From JBGSUZ01 sp963677505 (GTDB lineage Bacteria; Bacillota; Clostridia; Peptostreptococcales; Acidaminobacteraceae), in assembly GCA_963677505.2 (NCBI GenBank), contig CAXXWB010000048.1, positions 1-64,000 on the forward strand: a stretch of DNA of 64,000 bases, read 5' to 3'. The notes below the pieces were generated by a model, which was not told where the DNA came from, ran no database searches, and was given only the letters and a program-made list of their open reading frames with translations. The translations under genes were made by a program, and so were the position numbers. Positions within the stretch are counted from its first letter, which is position 1. Every line of letters begins with the position of its first letter. Below are positions 16,153 to 26,044 of this stretch, in pieces.

Positions 16153-17913
16153 ATGGAATTGATGGAAAGATTCTTAAACGAGCTTCTTCAGATAAATCCT
16201 AACATTAACATTGAGTTGATCAAAAAGGCTTATCTGAAAGCAGAAGCTTATCATGAAGGACAGTTGCGAAAATCGGGTGAACCATATTTGGTTCACCCTG
16301 TTGAAGTTTCAATTATACTTGCAGAACTGGGCATGGACGCAAACACCATCGTTGCAGGACTGCTTCATGATACCGTTGAAGATACTTCCTATTCCGGAGA
16401 AGATTTAAAAAAGGATTTTGGGGAAGAAGTCGCTTTGCTTGTTGATGGTGTTACAAAACTCGGAAGCCTTGTTTTTGAAAGCAAGGAAGAAAGACAGGCT
16501 GAGAATCTGAGAAAAATGTTTTTAGCCATGTCCAAGGATATACGTGTTTTAATTATCAAATTAGCGGACAGACTTCATAACCTCAGAACCATAAACTATA
16601 TGAGCGATGAGCAGATCAAGGAAAAATGCAAGGAAACCCTTGAAATATATGCTCCGTTAGCCAGCCGTCTCGGTATCTATACCATGAAGTTCGAGCTGGA
16701 AGATATCGCGCTGAAACACCTGGATCCGGAAGCGTATTATGATCTGGTAAGTCAGGTTAAAACAAAGAAGCAGCAACGAGAGGAAAATATCAATAAAGTA
16801 ATCAGTGAAATCAAACAAAATCTGGATGATCTGAGTATACACTACGATATTACCGGACGATCCAAGCATTTCTATAGCATCTATCGAAAGATGAAGTATC
16901 AGAATAAACAGATTGAAGAAATTTTTGATCTTACAGCAATTCGAATTATCGTAGAAGATGTGAAGGACTGCTATGCTGTTCTCGGTATCGTCCATACCTT
17001 GTGGATCCCGATCCCGGGACGATTCAAGGATTACATAGCAATGCCAAAACCAAACCGATATCAATCTCTGCATACGACAGTGATAGGCGATAGTGGAGAC
17101 CCTTTTGAGATCCAAATTCGGACCTATGAAATGCATCGGATTGCAGAATACGGTATTGCAGCACATTGGAAATATAAAGAAGGCATTTCACAGGATAGGG
17201 AAGAAGGAAAACTTGCGTGGCTGAGGCAGACACTGGAATGGCAAAAGGACCTGAATGATCCTAAGGAATTCATGGAAACCTTAAAGGTGGATCTATTCTC
17301 CAATCAGGTATTTGTTTTTACTCCGAAAGGAGATGTTATTGAGCTTCCTGCTGGTTCCACTCCACTTGACTTTGCTTTTAAAATCCACTCAGCAATCGGT
17401 GTAAAATGTATTGGTGCCAAGGTAAACGGGAAAATGGTTCCCATAGATCATACCCTGAAAAACGGGAATATTGTTGAAGTCGTAACATCATCAAATGCGA
17501 AAGGCCCAAGCATCGATTGGCTGAAGATCGCGCAAAGCAGTAATGCAAGAAATAAAATCAGAGGATGGCTAAAGAGAGAAAATAAATCCGATAATACGGA
17601 TAAAGGCAAGGAAATGCTTGAAAAGTATGCTAAGAGAAAGGGGTACGACAGTCAGCAAATCCTTAAGAGCTCATATATCAATAAATGCGCCAAAGCCTTT
17701 AATCTGGCATCTTCAGATGATCTCTATACCGCAATTGGTTCCGGCGGGGTTCTATTGAGTAAGGTTGTAACCTTACTTCTTGATTATTACCACGACGAAA
17801 AACAAGCTGAATTAAGAAGAAAAGAAAAAACTGAACAGGTCTCCTTGCCGGTATGGGGGACAAACAGCCCTGAATATGGCATTGGAACTCACCGATGCAG
17901 GGATTTTAGATAA
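16153..17913 (+). pseudogene. relA: (p)ppGpp synthetase/hydrolase RelA/SpoT, cut off at a junction
   Basis: A bifunctional stringent-response enzyme. The HD hydrolase is seen with 'HPVEVSIILAELGMDANT', 'GLLHDTVEDT' and 'KLADRLHNLRT' (residues 50-140). The synthetase has 'HFYSIYRKMKYQNKQIEEIFDLTAIRIIV' in the 237-265 region and 'IPGRFKDYIAMPKPNRYQSLHT' at 280-300. The TGS domain has 'VFVFTPKGDVIELPAGSTPLDFAFKIHSAIG' at 390-420. Homology continues through the helical region to about residue 560 and then ends in an unrelated out-of-frame tail of carB sequence. The RIS and ACT regulatory domains (about 170 residues) are missing. The loss coincides with the start of truncated carB, so this is probably an assembly chimera. 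Confidence 0.9.
17845..17875. other. Junction between relA and carB sequence
   Basis: Up to about 17,850 the relA frame gives RelA-like protein. From about 17,861 another frame gives 'YGGQTALNMALELTDAG', the interior of CarB near residue 85. There is no intergenic sequence, terminator, promoter or RBS between two unrelated genes, both of them broken. No IS end or repeat is visible at the point. Confidence 0.75.
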
Positions 17914-20794
17914 ATACGGCGTAAAGCTGATTGGTACGAAAATTGAGGGTATTAAAAAGGGTGAAGATAGAGAACTGTTCAAAATTCTCATGAACGAAAT
18001 TGATGAACCGGTTATTATGTCAGATATTATCACTGAATTTGAGGCAGGCATGGCTTATGCGGCACAAATTGGATACCCTGTTATTGTTAGACCTGCCTAC
18101 ACTTTAGGGGGCACAGGCGGAGGTATAGCCGATGATGAAGCCGAACTCCGCATCATTCTCAAGTCGGGATTAGACGCCAGCCCAGTAAATCAGGTACTTC
18201 TTGAAAAGAGTATCAAAGGTTGGAAAGAAGTTGAGTACGAAGTTATGAGAGACCGATTTGGAAACTGCATTTCCGTTTGTAACATGGAAAATCTGGATCC
18301 AGTGGGTATTCATACAGGGGACAGTATTGTCGTCGCTCCGAGCCAAACCCTTTCTGATAAAGAATATCAAATGCTGAGAACTTCAGCCCTTAAAATTATA
18401 GAAGCCATTGAAATAGAAGGGGGCTGTAACGTTCAGTTCGCCCTTAACCCAACCAGCTTTGAATATGCGGTTATAGAAATTAACCCTCGGGTGAGCCGAT
18501 CTTCGGCACTGGCTTCAAAAGCTACAGGTTACCCCATTGCCAAAGTAGCGGCTAAAATCGCTTTAGGCTATGGCCTCGACGAAATCAAAAATGCGGTGAC
18601 GGGTATGACTTACGCTTGCTTTGAGCCGAGTCTAGACTATGTGATCATCAAAATTCCAAAATGGCCTTTTGACAAATTTGGAAACGCCAATCGCGTGTTG
18701 GGTACAAAAATGATGGCAACAGGGGAAATTATGGCCATTGGCAGTAACTTCGAAGCGGCTTTCTTGAAAGGTATCCGCTCCTTGGAACTGGGTCAATACC
18801 ATTTACAGCATAAAAAATACAAGAAACTCACCATTGGAGAGCTTAAAAAGACCGTTATGAAGGCAGATGATGAGCGGATTTTCGCCTTGGCTGAAATGCT
18901 CAGAAGAGATTATAGACTGGACAAAATCGCTGAAATTACTGGCGTGGACAAGTGGTTCCTCAACAAGATTCAAGGGATTATCAACGAGGAAACGAAGTTA
19001 GAGCACAGTAAAATTGAAGACCTTGACCCAGAATGGCTTAGAAGACTTAAACGAAAAGGATTCTCAGACAAGGGTATTGGCGATTTGGTTGGGGTTTCCC
19101 CAGAAGATGTATACCAGTTGAGAAGTATTTGGAACATCATGCCTGTCTACCATATGGTTGACACCTGTGCAGGGGAATTTGAAGCGGTATCGCCTTACTA
19201 TTACTCTAGCTACGAAACTTTTGACGAAGTAGAAGTGTCCGATAGAAAGAAAGTCATCGTGTTAGGCTCAGGTCCTATCCGTATTGGTCAGGGGATTGAG
19301 TTTGACTACGCTTCAGTTCACTGTGTCAGAGCCCTTCGAAACCTAGGGATCGAGACGATTATCATCAACAACAATCCTGAAACGGTGAGTACGGACTTTA
19401 GCACGGCAGATAAGCTGTACTTTGAACCCCTCACCGAAGAAGATGTATTCAATATCATCAACAAAGAAAAGCCTGATGGAGTAATGCTTCAGTTTGGCGG
19501 TCAGACCGCTATCAAACTGGCTAAATTCTTAAGTGAAAAGAAAATTACCATCTTTGGGACCAGCGCCGACCAAATTGACCAAGCAGAGGACCGTGAACGT
19601 TTTGATGCCTTCTTAGAATCGGTTGGCATTAACAGACCAAAGGGCAAAGGGATTTACACAGTGGCAGAAGGCATTGAAGAGGCGGTGCGTCTTAAATACC
19701 CAGTCATTGTGAGACCAAGCTATGTGCTTGGGGGTCAGGGCATGGAAATTTGTCATTCGGACAAGGAACTGACTTATTATCTTAAAAATGCCTTTGTAAA
19801 AGACACTAAGAACCCTGTGTTGATTGATAAATACCTAATGGGCAAAGAGCTTGAAGTGGATGCGATTTCAGACGGCAAAACCGTGTTGATACCAGGAATT
19901 ATGGAGCATTTAGAGAGAGCGGGCGTTCACTCGGGCGATAGTATGACGGTGTATCCTTCTCAAACGGTCAGCAAAGAGATTATTGACGAAATTGTTGATT
20001 ATACGAAGAAAATCGCCTTAGGTCTTGGCATAAAAGGGATGATCAACATTCAATTTATTGAATACGACAATGAGCTCTATGTTATAGAAGTCAACCCGAG
20101 AGCCTCTAGAACGGTGCCTTACATTTCAAAAGTCAGTGGGGTACCAATTGTAGAGTTGGCGACGAGAGTGTCCTTAGGGGAAGCTTTAATCGACCTAGGC
20201 TATGGTCAGGACCTTTACCCAGCGCCAAAATGGATTTCCGTTAAAGTGCCAGTCTTTTCAACCCACAAGCTACCAGATGTGGAAATTAGTCTTGGGCCTG
20301 AAATGAAGTCCACAGGAGAAGTCCTTGGGATAGGTAGAACCTTTGAAGAAGCCCTTTATAAAGGCTTTGCGGCGGCTAAATATGCGCCAGTGACGCCTCA
20401 ACCGACTATTTTGGTCACTCTAAATGATCAGGACAAAGAGGAATTTAAAGGATTGGCAGAGCAGTTGAAACAACTTGACTTCAAATATGTGGCAACCGCA
20501 GGAACGGCTCAGTGTCTTAAAGAAATGGGCATAGAGGCGGCGATTACCAACCGCATTGATGAAGATCATCCGAATATCTTGGATCTTCTCTATAAGGGAG
20601 AAACCCAATTGGTTATCAATACGCCAACCAAGGGGAATGATTCTAGCAGAGATGGTTTTACTATGAGAAGAGCAGCTGCAGAGAGAAATATTCCAGTCTA
20701 CACTTCTTTGGACACTTTCGAAGCTTGGCTTCAGGCGAAAATTGCCATTGCATCGCCTGCGGAGACGGAAGTTTACGACATTAAAAACGATTAG
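17876..20794 (+). pseudogene. carB: Carbamoyl-phosphate synthase large subunit, N-terminus missing
   Basis: CarB makes carbamoyl phosphate for pyrimidine and arginine synthesis. Present are most of the first ATP-grasp unit ('GRVSRSSALASKATGYPIAKVAAKIALG' in the form 'NPRVSRSSALASKATGYP'), the oligomerisation domain and the second half opening with 'VLGSGPIRIGQGIEFDYA'. The second ATP-grasp unit ('NPRASRTVPYISK') and the C-terminal MGS-like regulatory domain with 'ATAGTAQCLKEMGIEA' follow. The family is about 1,065 residues; here coding homology begins near residue 85, at 17,861, upstream of the first ATG. carA is absent. The truncation is caused by the junction with relA. Confidence 0.92.
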
Positions 20795-20814
20795 ATTAGT
20801 CAAAAAATAGAATG

Positions 20815-20863
20815 AAAAAAGCAGATGGGCATTCCAAATTTGGAATTTCCTATCTGCTTTTTT
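20815..20863. terminator. Bidirectional terminator after carB
   Basis: AAAAAAGCAGAT(GG) ... (CT)ATCTGCTTTTTT with an inner pair ATTCCAAA/TTTGGAAT, between convergent carB and the oxidoreductase gene. Confidence 0.85.
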
Positions 20864-20870
20864 ATTGTAG

Positions 20871-21908
20871 TTATAAAGAAACCCGAGCTTTGCTTATGTT
20901 GCTTTTGAGGGCGGCCTCAATGATTCTAATGACCCGAAGTCCGTCTTCACCTGTGACAGGCATATCCGAACCCGTCACAATGGCATTGTAGACACTTTGG
21001 TAAAAGGAAGGGTAACTTCCTGATAATGTGGGTATATACTCCTTAGTAGTACCGTGGTTTAAAATGCCGTAAGCGGATGTTTCCTCTTCACCCCAATGAG
21101 GGGTGTTTGGCAGTGTTCCTGCTTTTAACGCTTCTTCCTGAGGGTCCATGCCATATTTTACATAGGCCCCTTCTGTACCGTAAAGGGCAAACCTTGGAGT
21201 AGGCTCCTTTATAAGGGCGGAAGCTTTTAGGGTAACTTTCAACTCAGGGTAATAGAGAATTAATTCAAAGGCGTCATCTGCTTCTCCAAGGCGTTCTTTT
21301 GCAAGGTCGGCATAAAGTTCTTGAGGCATACCAAATAGGCATAAAGCCTGATCAATCAGGTGAGAACCTAGATCGTAGAGCACTCCTGAACCGGGAATAT
21401 TCTTTTCTCTCCACGAATTGTCTTTAAATGCTGGTCGGTATCTGTCAAAGTGAGACTCGTATGCGGTGAGTCTGCCTAATGACTTGTTTTGAACGATTGT
21501 TTGAAGGGTTAAAAAGTCTCCGTCGAAGCGGCGGTTGTGATAAACGCCAAGCTTCAAATTCTTGGACTTTGCCAATGCAATTAAGGACTCTCCTTCTTCT
21601 ACGGTAACCGTAAAGGGTTTTTCTATCAGAAGGTGTTTGCCAGCAGTCAGCATTTGGATGCCCAGTTCTACATGTTGAATATTAGGGGTACAGAGAACAA
21701 CAAACTCTATTTCGGGGTTTTGGATAATTTGATCCATGTCAGATGTGATTAGGGCATTTGGAAAATCATGTTGAGCGGTTTGGGTTTTTGAGTTATCTCG
21801 AACAAAAATAGCATGAACTTCAAAGCCCTCATGACATTTTAAAATAGGACCATTAAAGACACTTCCAGATAAGCCGTAGCCAATTAATGCCGTTTTTATT
21901 TTTTTCAT
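20871..21908 (-). CDS. Gfo/Idh/MocA-family NAD(P)-dependent oxidoreductase
   Basis: A 345-aa dehydrogenase. The N-terminal Rossmann fold has 'ALIGYGLSGSVFNGPIL' and 'VVLCTPNIQHVELG'. The family motif 'EKPFTVTVEEGE' is near residue 96, where the Lys of EKP is catalytic. The C-terminal alpha/beta domain has 'GSGVLYDLGSHLIDQAL' near residue 172. Closest in pattern to the YdgJ/IolX-like group that acts on sugars or inositols; the substrate is unknown. Single gene, RBS AGGTGATC before the ATG. Confidence 0.88.
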   Translation of the reverse strand: MKKIKTALIGYGLSGSVFNGPILKCHEGFEVHAIFVRDNSKTQTAQHDFPNALITSDMDQIIQNPEIEFVVLCTPNIQHVELGIQMLTAGKHLLIEKPFTVTVEEGESLIALAKSKNLKLGVYHNRRFDGDFLTLQTIVQNKSLGRLTAYESHFDRYRPAFKDNSWREKNIPGSGVLYDLGSHLIDQALCLFGMPQELYADLAKERLGEADDAFELILYYPELKVTLKASALIKEPTPRFALYGTEGAYVKYGMDPQEEALKAGTLPNTPHWGEEETSAYGILNHGTTKEYIPTLSGSYPSFYQSVYNAIVTGSDMPVTGEDGLRVIRIIEAALKSNISKARVSL

Positions 21909-22039
21909 AAAGGATCACCTCATTGGCTTTATTATATACGGGGATTCCTTCGGAGAGAATAAGATTTAGACATAAAAGAGGATAATGGACAATATTGTCG
22001 AATTACTATATTAATAATTGTCGTTAGGAGGGGTGATTC

Positions 22040-22402
22040 GTGCACATTTTGCATTTGGAATATAGCGCGTTTTTTAGAAAAATCATTAAAGAAATGATTA
22101 TTGGAAGTGGACATAGTCCTGTAGAAAGTAAGTATGGGAGCGATGTTTTTAAAATTTTAGCGCAGACAGACGTGGCACTGATCATCACTGGTTTTGAATT
22201 GGCAGATATGACTGGAGAAGATTTGATTGAGAATCTCAATGGTTCCAGATACGCAGACATTCCTATTGTGATTATTACTTCTTTGGACGCTGATGAAATG
22301 AAGGAGCGGCTAACGGGTCTAAATGTTCGAGACTATATTTTAAAGCAAGATTTGACGCCAGAAACTTTCAACAAGTGTATTGATAATATCTTAGAAGACT
22401 GA
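22040..22402 (+). CDS. Stand-alone receiver-domain protein lacking the phospho-acceptor Asp
   Basis: A 120-aa single-domain CheY-like protein. The alternating beta/alpha pattern is clear. 'ILHLEYSAFFRKIIKEMI' matches the CheY start, 'VIITSLD' gives the conserved Thr and 'DYILKQDL' the conserved Lys. The phospho-acceptor site, normally a 'LIxxD' strand end, reads 'ALIITGFELADMTG', with Gly51 where Asp should be. The N-terminal Asp pair is reduced to one Glu (E7). It should not be phosphorylated normally and may act as a protein-binding adaptor. It starts at GTG behind GGAGGGG. It is monocistronic, with a terminator after it. Confidence 0.75.
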   Translation: MHILHLEYSAFFRKIIKEMIIGSGHSPVESKYGSDVFKILAQTDVALIITGFELADMTGEDLIENLNGSRYADIPIVIITSLDADEMKERLTGLNVRDYILKQDLTPETFNKCIDNILED

Positions 22403-22427
22403 TGGATGTAAAATAGAAAGTATGATT

Positions 22428-22452
22428 AAGCCCCCTTAGAGGGGCTTTTTTT
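22428..22452 (+). terminator. Rho-independent terminator
   Basis: AAGCCCC-CTTAGA-GGGGCTT plus a T-run after the receiver gene. Confidence 0.85.
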
Positions 22453-22485
22453 AGGATGTTTAACACAATAAGGAGGCGCACAAAA

Positions 22486-23670
22486 ATGGTTAACTGGGAC
22501 GAATCGATTGAGAGAAGAAATACCCATAGCATTAAATGGGATGGTGTAGGTGCTTTCGTGGGAAAGTCAGGCTTATTGCCATTTTGGGTTGCAGACATGG
22601 ATTTTTTATCGCCAAAGTCAGTGGTTGAAGGTCTTACTGAACGTGCAAAGCATGGAGTTTACGGTTATACCATGGACAGCGACCCCGCTGAGAGGGCGTT
22701 TTCAAACTGGGTGTTAAAACGCCACGGGGTGGCGGTTCAAAGAAAATGGATTGTTAAGTCACCTGGAGTTGTAACGGCTATAGGTCTTGCGATTCAAAGC
22801 TTTACACAGCCAGGAGATGGCATTGTGATTCAACCGCCAGTTTATCCGCCCTTTGCAGAAATGGTTGAAGTCAATGAGAGGCACCTTATTAAAAATCCTT
22901 TAGTGATAAAAGACAATCAAGCCGAAATGGACTTGGTTCATTTGGAACACCTATTTAAAACAGAGAAGCCTAAAATGATGATTCTGTGTAACCCTCATAA
23001 CCCACTGGGGCGGGTTTGGGAAAGAGAGACTATTGAAAAAATAGTTCAGCTTTGCGAAGCGCATGAAGTGCTCTTATTTTCAGACGAAATTCATTGTGAC
23101 TTAGTGTTTAAGGACTCAGTCTTTACATCGGCTTTGGCATTGGGAGAAGCGCCGTCACCTTGGGTGATTTCTGCCATGGCACCGAGTAAAACCTTTAACA
23201 TTGCGGGTTTATTCTATTCGCTGATTCTGATACCAGATAGAGATCGCCGCAGACAGTTTCGAAATGTCATGAACCGTTTACATATGAATGCAGTCAACTG
23301 TTTCAATGAACTTGCGGCACAAAAAGCTTATGAAGAGGGAGAAGCGTGGCTTGAAGAACTTTTGCCTTATTTAGAAGAGAACTACAAAGTTTTATGTGAT
23401 TTTATCGCAGAACAAATGCCAGAGGTGGGCATTTTAAAAATGCAAGGCACCTATCTGGCGTGGTTGGATTTTAGAGCTTGGTTTAATACGGGTGAAGAAC
23501 TTAAAACCTTTATGATTGAAGACGCCAACATTGCCGTAAACGATGGCAGAACCTTTGGCGAAGAAGGGGAAGGCTATATTCGGTTTAACTTTGGTTGTCC
23601 GAGAAATCAGATGGTAGAAGGACTGGAACAAATTCTTGTGGCAATAGAGCGAAGGAAGATAGAAGACTAA
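22486..23670 (+). CDS. patB: MalY/PatB-type PLP aminotransferase (probable cystathionine beta-lyase)
   Basis: A 394-aa fold-type I PLP enzyme that in this family cleaves cystathionine or cysteine conjugates (C-S beta-lyase). Motifs: 'LPFWVADMDFLSPKSV' near residue 30, 'ILCNPHNPLGRVW' near 170, 'LFSDEIHCDLVF' near 200 and the PLP-Lys region 'APSKTFNIAGL' near 235. 'YIRFNFGCPR', carrying the carboxylate-binding Arg, is near 370. The ATG at 22486 follows AAGGAGG at the correct distance; the frame is open further upstream without an RBS. Single gene. The neighbouring LUD gene is convergent. Confidence 0.88.
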   Translation: MVNWDESIERRNTHSIKWDGVGAFVGKSGLLPFWVADMDFLSPKSVVEGLTERAKHGVYGYTMDSDPAERAFSNWVLKRHGVAVQRKWIVKSPGVVTAIGLAIQSFTQPGDGIVIQPPVYPPFAEMVEVNERHLIKNPLVIKDNQAEMDLVHLEHLFKTEKPKMMILCNPHNPLGRVWERETIEKIVQLCEAHEVLLFSDEIHCDLVFKDSVFTSALALGEAPSPWVISAMAPSKTFNIAGLFYSLILIPDRDRRRQFRNVMNRLHMNAVNCFNELAAQKAYEEGEAWLEELLPYLEENYKVLCDFIAEQMPEVGILKMQGTYLAWLDFRAWFNTGEELKTFMIEDANIAVNDGRTFGEEGEGYIRFNFGCPRNQMVEGLEQILVAIERRKIED

Positions 23671-23703
23671 AAACCAACGGTTCGTGTCTGTAGTACTTCT
23701 TTC

Positions 23704-24345
23704 TTAGTAACCCAAAGACGCATTGACAATAAATACGTGAATTCTATTAGGGTTGATTTGATGCTTCATTAAAACAAAGTCGGAACAAACTCTGTCAGGG
23801 CTGTTACAGTCGGAACAGACGCCCGTTTGAGCACAAGGTGTATTTCTATTCAGTCGCTTAGCATTTGCTGGAGCGGCTGTTTTTTTATTTCTTTCAATGG
23901 CGGCGTTTGTATCCGATACGAGTTTGTTAATGCCTACAATGACAAATACGTGTTTTGGTCCGTAGATCATAGCAGCCGTTCTATTTCCTGTACCGTCTAC
24001 ATTGAAGAGGCACCCGTCCTCTGTTAAAGCGTTGCTGCTAGTAAAATAGTAATCCGCATCAAAGCTCTTTAAGAAAACGTCGCGAATGTCTGAGGGGGTT
24101 AAACCTTCTTCATAACGGTCCCAAAAGGTGTAAGGACCTTTTCTGAGAAGATCAATGACACCAGACTCAAAAAGGGTCACGGAACCACCTACAGCAACAT
24201 TGCTATCGGTGGGAATCATTGACTTTAGGGTTTCCTGAAGTTGACTTATATTCTCTACATAATGAGGCACAAAATTATTTCGTTTGAGCGCAACCATGGT
24301 AGACTCTATTTTCTTTTGTAAGAGCCAGTTCATATTTTGATCCAT
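23704..24345 (-). CDS. LUD-domain protein (YkgG/LutC-like)
   Basis: A 213-aa protein with the LUD fold: 'VAVGGSVTLFESGVIDLLRKG' near residue 70 in two runs, 'FDADYYFTSSNALTEDG' near 115, 'NVDGTGNRTAAMIYGPKHV' near 135 and 'FVIVGINKLV'. The C-terminus carries 'CAQTGVCSDCNSPDRVC', a Cys cluster found in the stand-alone clostridial form. LUD proteins take part in lactate utilisation complexes, but the lutA/lutB partners are absent here. The exact role is therefore open. AAGGGAGG RBS before the ATG. Confidence 0.85.
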   Translation of the reverse strand: MDQNMNWLLQKKIESTMVALKRNNFVPHYVENISQLQETLKSMIPTDSNVAVGGSVTLFESGVIDLLRKGPYTFWDRYEEGLTPSDIRDVFLKSFDADYYFTSSNALTEDGCLFNVDGTGNRTAAMIYGPKHVFVIVGINKLVSDTNAAIERNKKTAAPANAKRLNRNTPCAQTGVCSDCNSPDRVCSDFVLMKHQINPNRIHVFIVNASLGY

Positions 24346-24554
24346 AAAAAAACCTCCCTTGTTAGTTTGTTAAGCAATATTTAGAATATCATACAGTTCC
24401 TTGTTGCTTAAAGGTTATCATTATTTTAGGGCCTATGCAAAAGAAGAACTTGAGATAGAAGTTAATTTATTTTATGGTAATTTAATTCAATGTATGTTAT
24501 TTTCTTAGTATACCGAAGTAATTTTGGAATTAAAGAATTGGAGGATATTTCTCA

Positions 24555-25151
24555 GTGTTGACACAAGATGATAGAGTTAGACTTTTAGGTTTTAGAGTAA
24601 GACATGACATCAACCAGCTTCATTTTTCGAAGGGAATCATTTCTAGAAACCAACTGAGCAATATTGAGAACGGGAAATCTAGTACAACGGAAAAGGTTCT
24701 CTTTCAGCTGTATTTGCGTTTTTGCGAATATATGATTGCCCTAAACGACTACAATCGATTCCATATTGATTCCATGTCTCAGTATGAGCCTTACAAGGCC
24801 CTTCAAGAAGTTTTGGATTTGTATGACGTGGTTTGTGAAAAGACACTTGATCACGAGACTATTAACGAGATTAATTTGAAGTTAAACCGTGAAAATTTTG
24901 GTCTAATCAATACCTATGTATTAGAGAAAATTGGAGATGGGCTACTTAAAAATGGCGATAAAGACAACGCTTTTACCTTCTACATAAAGGCATATTATAA
25001 AATGACCTCTGCCCATGTAGATGAGATTAATTTTAAGTATTTAACAGGTTTTTTGGAGAAAATAGCAACTTTGGGACTAGAACTCAATAAGGCTTTTAAC
25101 GTGGCTGAGATTCAAGACCATTTGGTTTACCTTCAACAAGAACTTGCATAA
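24555..25151 (+). CDS. XRE-family regulator with TPR-like C-terminus (Rgg/PlcR-like layout)
   Basis: A 198-aa protein. Residues 10-60 form a helix-turn-helix whose end 'ISRNQLSNIENGKSSTTEKVLFQL' is typical of Rgg/PlcR-type repressors, split over helices 3-4. The rest is helical with TPR-like spacing ('GDGLLKNGDKDNAFTFYIKAYY'), a layout that in relatives binds a peptide pheromone. No peptide gene is seen beside it. It starts at GTG behind GGAGG. At 198 aa it is shorter than PlcR/Rgg (about 285), so it may contain fewer TPR units. Confidence 0.65.
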   Translation: MLTQDDRVRLLGFRVRHDINQLHFSKGIISRNQLSNIENGKSSTTEKVLFQLYLRFCEYMIALNDYNRFHIDSMSQYEPYKALQEVLDLYDVVCEKTLDHETINEINLKLNRENFGLINTYVLEKIGDGLLKNGDKDNAFTFYIKAYYKMTSAHVDEINFKYLTGFLEKIATLGLELNKAFNVAEIQDHLVYLQQELA

Positions 25152-25203
25152 AATTAATATATTTCTAATACTTTCCTAAGCCTATAATACTTTATTTTAA
25201 GCG

Positions 25204-25240
25204 CCCCTTTTGATAGACTGACATCAATAGGGGATTTTTT
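25204..25240 (+). terminator. Terminator after the XRE gene
   Basis: CCCCTTTTGAT ... ATCAATAGGGG hairpin followed by six T. Confidence 0.7.
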
Positions 25241-25300
25241 CTATGAATTGTTTTATAAGGAAAAATTCTCCTTGTATATTCACGATTGGGAGGGAAACGT

Positions 25301-25963
25301 ATGGGTATTTTTGATCGGATGACCACCTTGGCAAAAGCGAATATCAATGATCTTATTGATAAGGCAGAAGAACCAGAAGCTATTGCAAAACAAGTGATTC
25401 ATGACTTGGAAGATGCACTTAGACAAGGCAGTATGGGTGTTGCAGCCTCTATTGCAGAAGAAAAAAAGTTAAAGACTTTAATGGATCAAGCGGCAACTGA
25501 AGCAGAACTGTGGTATAAGCGAGCGGAAGATGCTATGGAAAGAGGGGACGAATCCCTTGCTAAGGAAGCTCTTAAACGCAAATTAGGTCATGACCAAGAC
25601 TTGAGTCGATATGTGATTCAGCATGAAGCTCAGTCAACACAGGTTAAAATGCTGAAAGAAAACTTAAAATTGTTGGAAAGTAATATTGAAGATGCAAAGA
25701 GAAGACGAGATGCTCTGATTGCTAGAAATAAAACGGCAGAAGCTCAGAAAAAAATAGCAGAAACTTTGAGCAAAGCTTCAAAAATCAATCCTTTAGAAGC
25801 ACTTGACCGCATGGAGCAAAAGGTAAATTTGACAGAAGCACAAGCTCAGGCCTTTGGTGAGTTAAGACATGATTCTTTAGAACAGCATTTTAATGCATTG
25901 GACAGAGAAAAGAGTGTAGACGAAGCCCTTGAAGAATTAAAAAATAAACTAGCGAATAAATAA
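25301..25963 (+). CDS. pspA: PspA/IM30-family membrane-stress protein
   Basis: An almost wholly alpha-helical 220-aa protein of the PspA/Vipp1 (ESCRT-III-like) family that binds and protects the inner membrane. The start 'MGIFDRMTTLAKANINDLI' and 'AEEPEAIAKQVIHDLEDALRQ' are diagnostic. Long coiled coils run from about residue 25 to 150. The end 'EALEELKNKLANK' also fits. The ATG at 25301 lies behind GGGAGGG; an upstream in-frame TTG overlaps that RBS and is rejected. The gene stands alone without a phage-shock regulator. Confidence 0.9.
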   Translation: MGIFDRMTTLAKANINDLIDKAEEPEAIAKQVIHDLEDALRQGSMGVAASIAEEKKLKTLMDQAATEAELWYKRAEDAMERGDESLAKEALKRKLGHDQDLSRYVIQHEAQSTQVKMLKENLKLLESNIEDAKRRRDALIARNKTAEAQKKIAETLSKASKINPLEALDRMEQKVNLTEAQAQAFGELRHDSLEQHFNALDREKSVDEALEELKNKLANK

Positions 25964-25965
25964 GA

Positions 25966-26007
25966 AAAAGCTGAAGCGCCCTTGAAAAAGGTGCTTCAGC
26001 TTTTTTA
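25966..26007. terminator. Bidirectional terminator after pspA
   Basis: AAAAGCTGAAGC ... GCTTCAGCTTTTTT, between convergent pspA and the helicase gene. Confidence 0.88.
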
Positions 26008-26044
26008 GCGTCATAAGTTAAATAAATGGCCAACCAAGAAATTT

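Noticed and set aside
17840..20794. A natural RelA-CarB fusion gene
   Set aside because: The two homologies are in different frames and the relA frame ends at 17,913 inside carB, so no fusion protein would be made.
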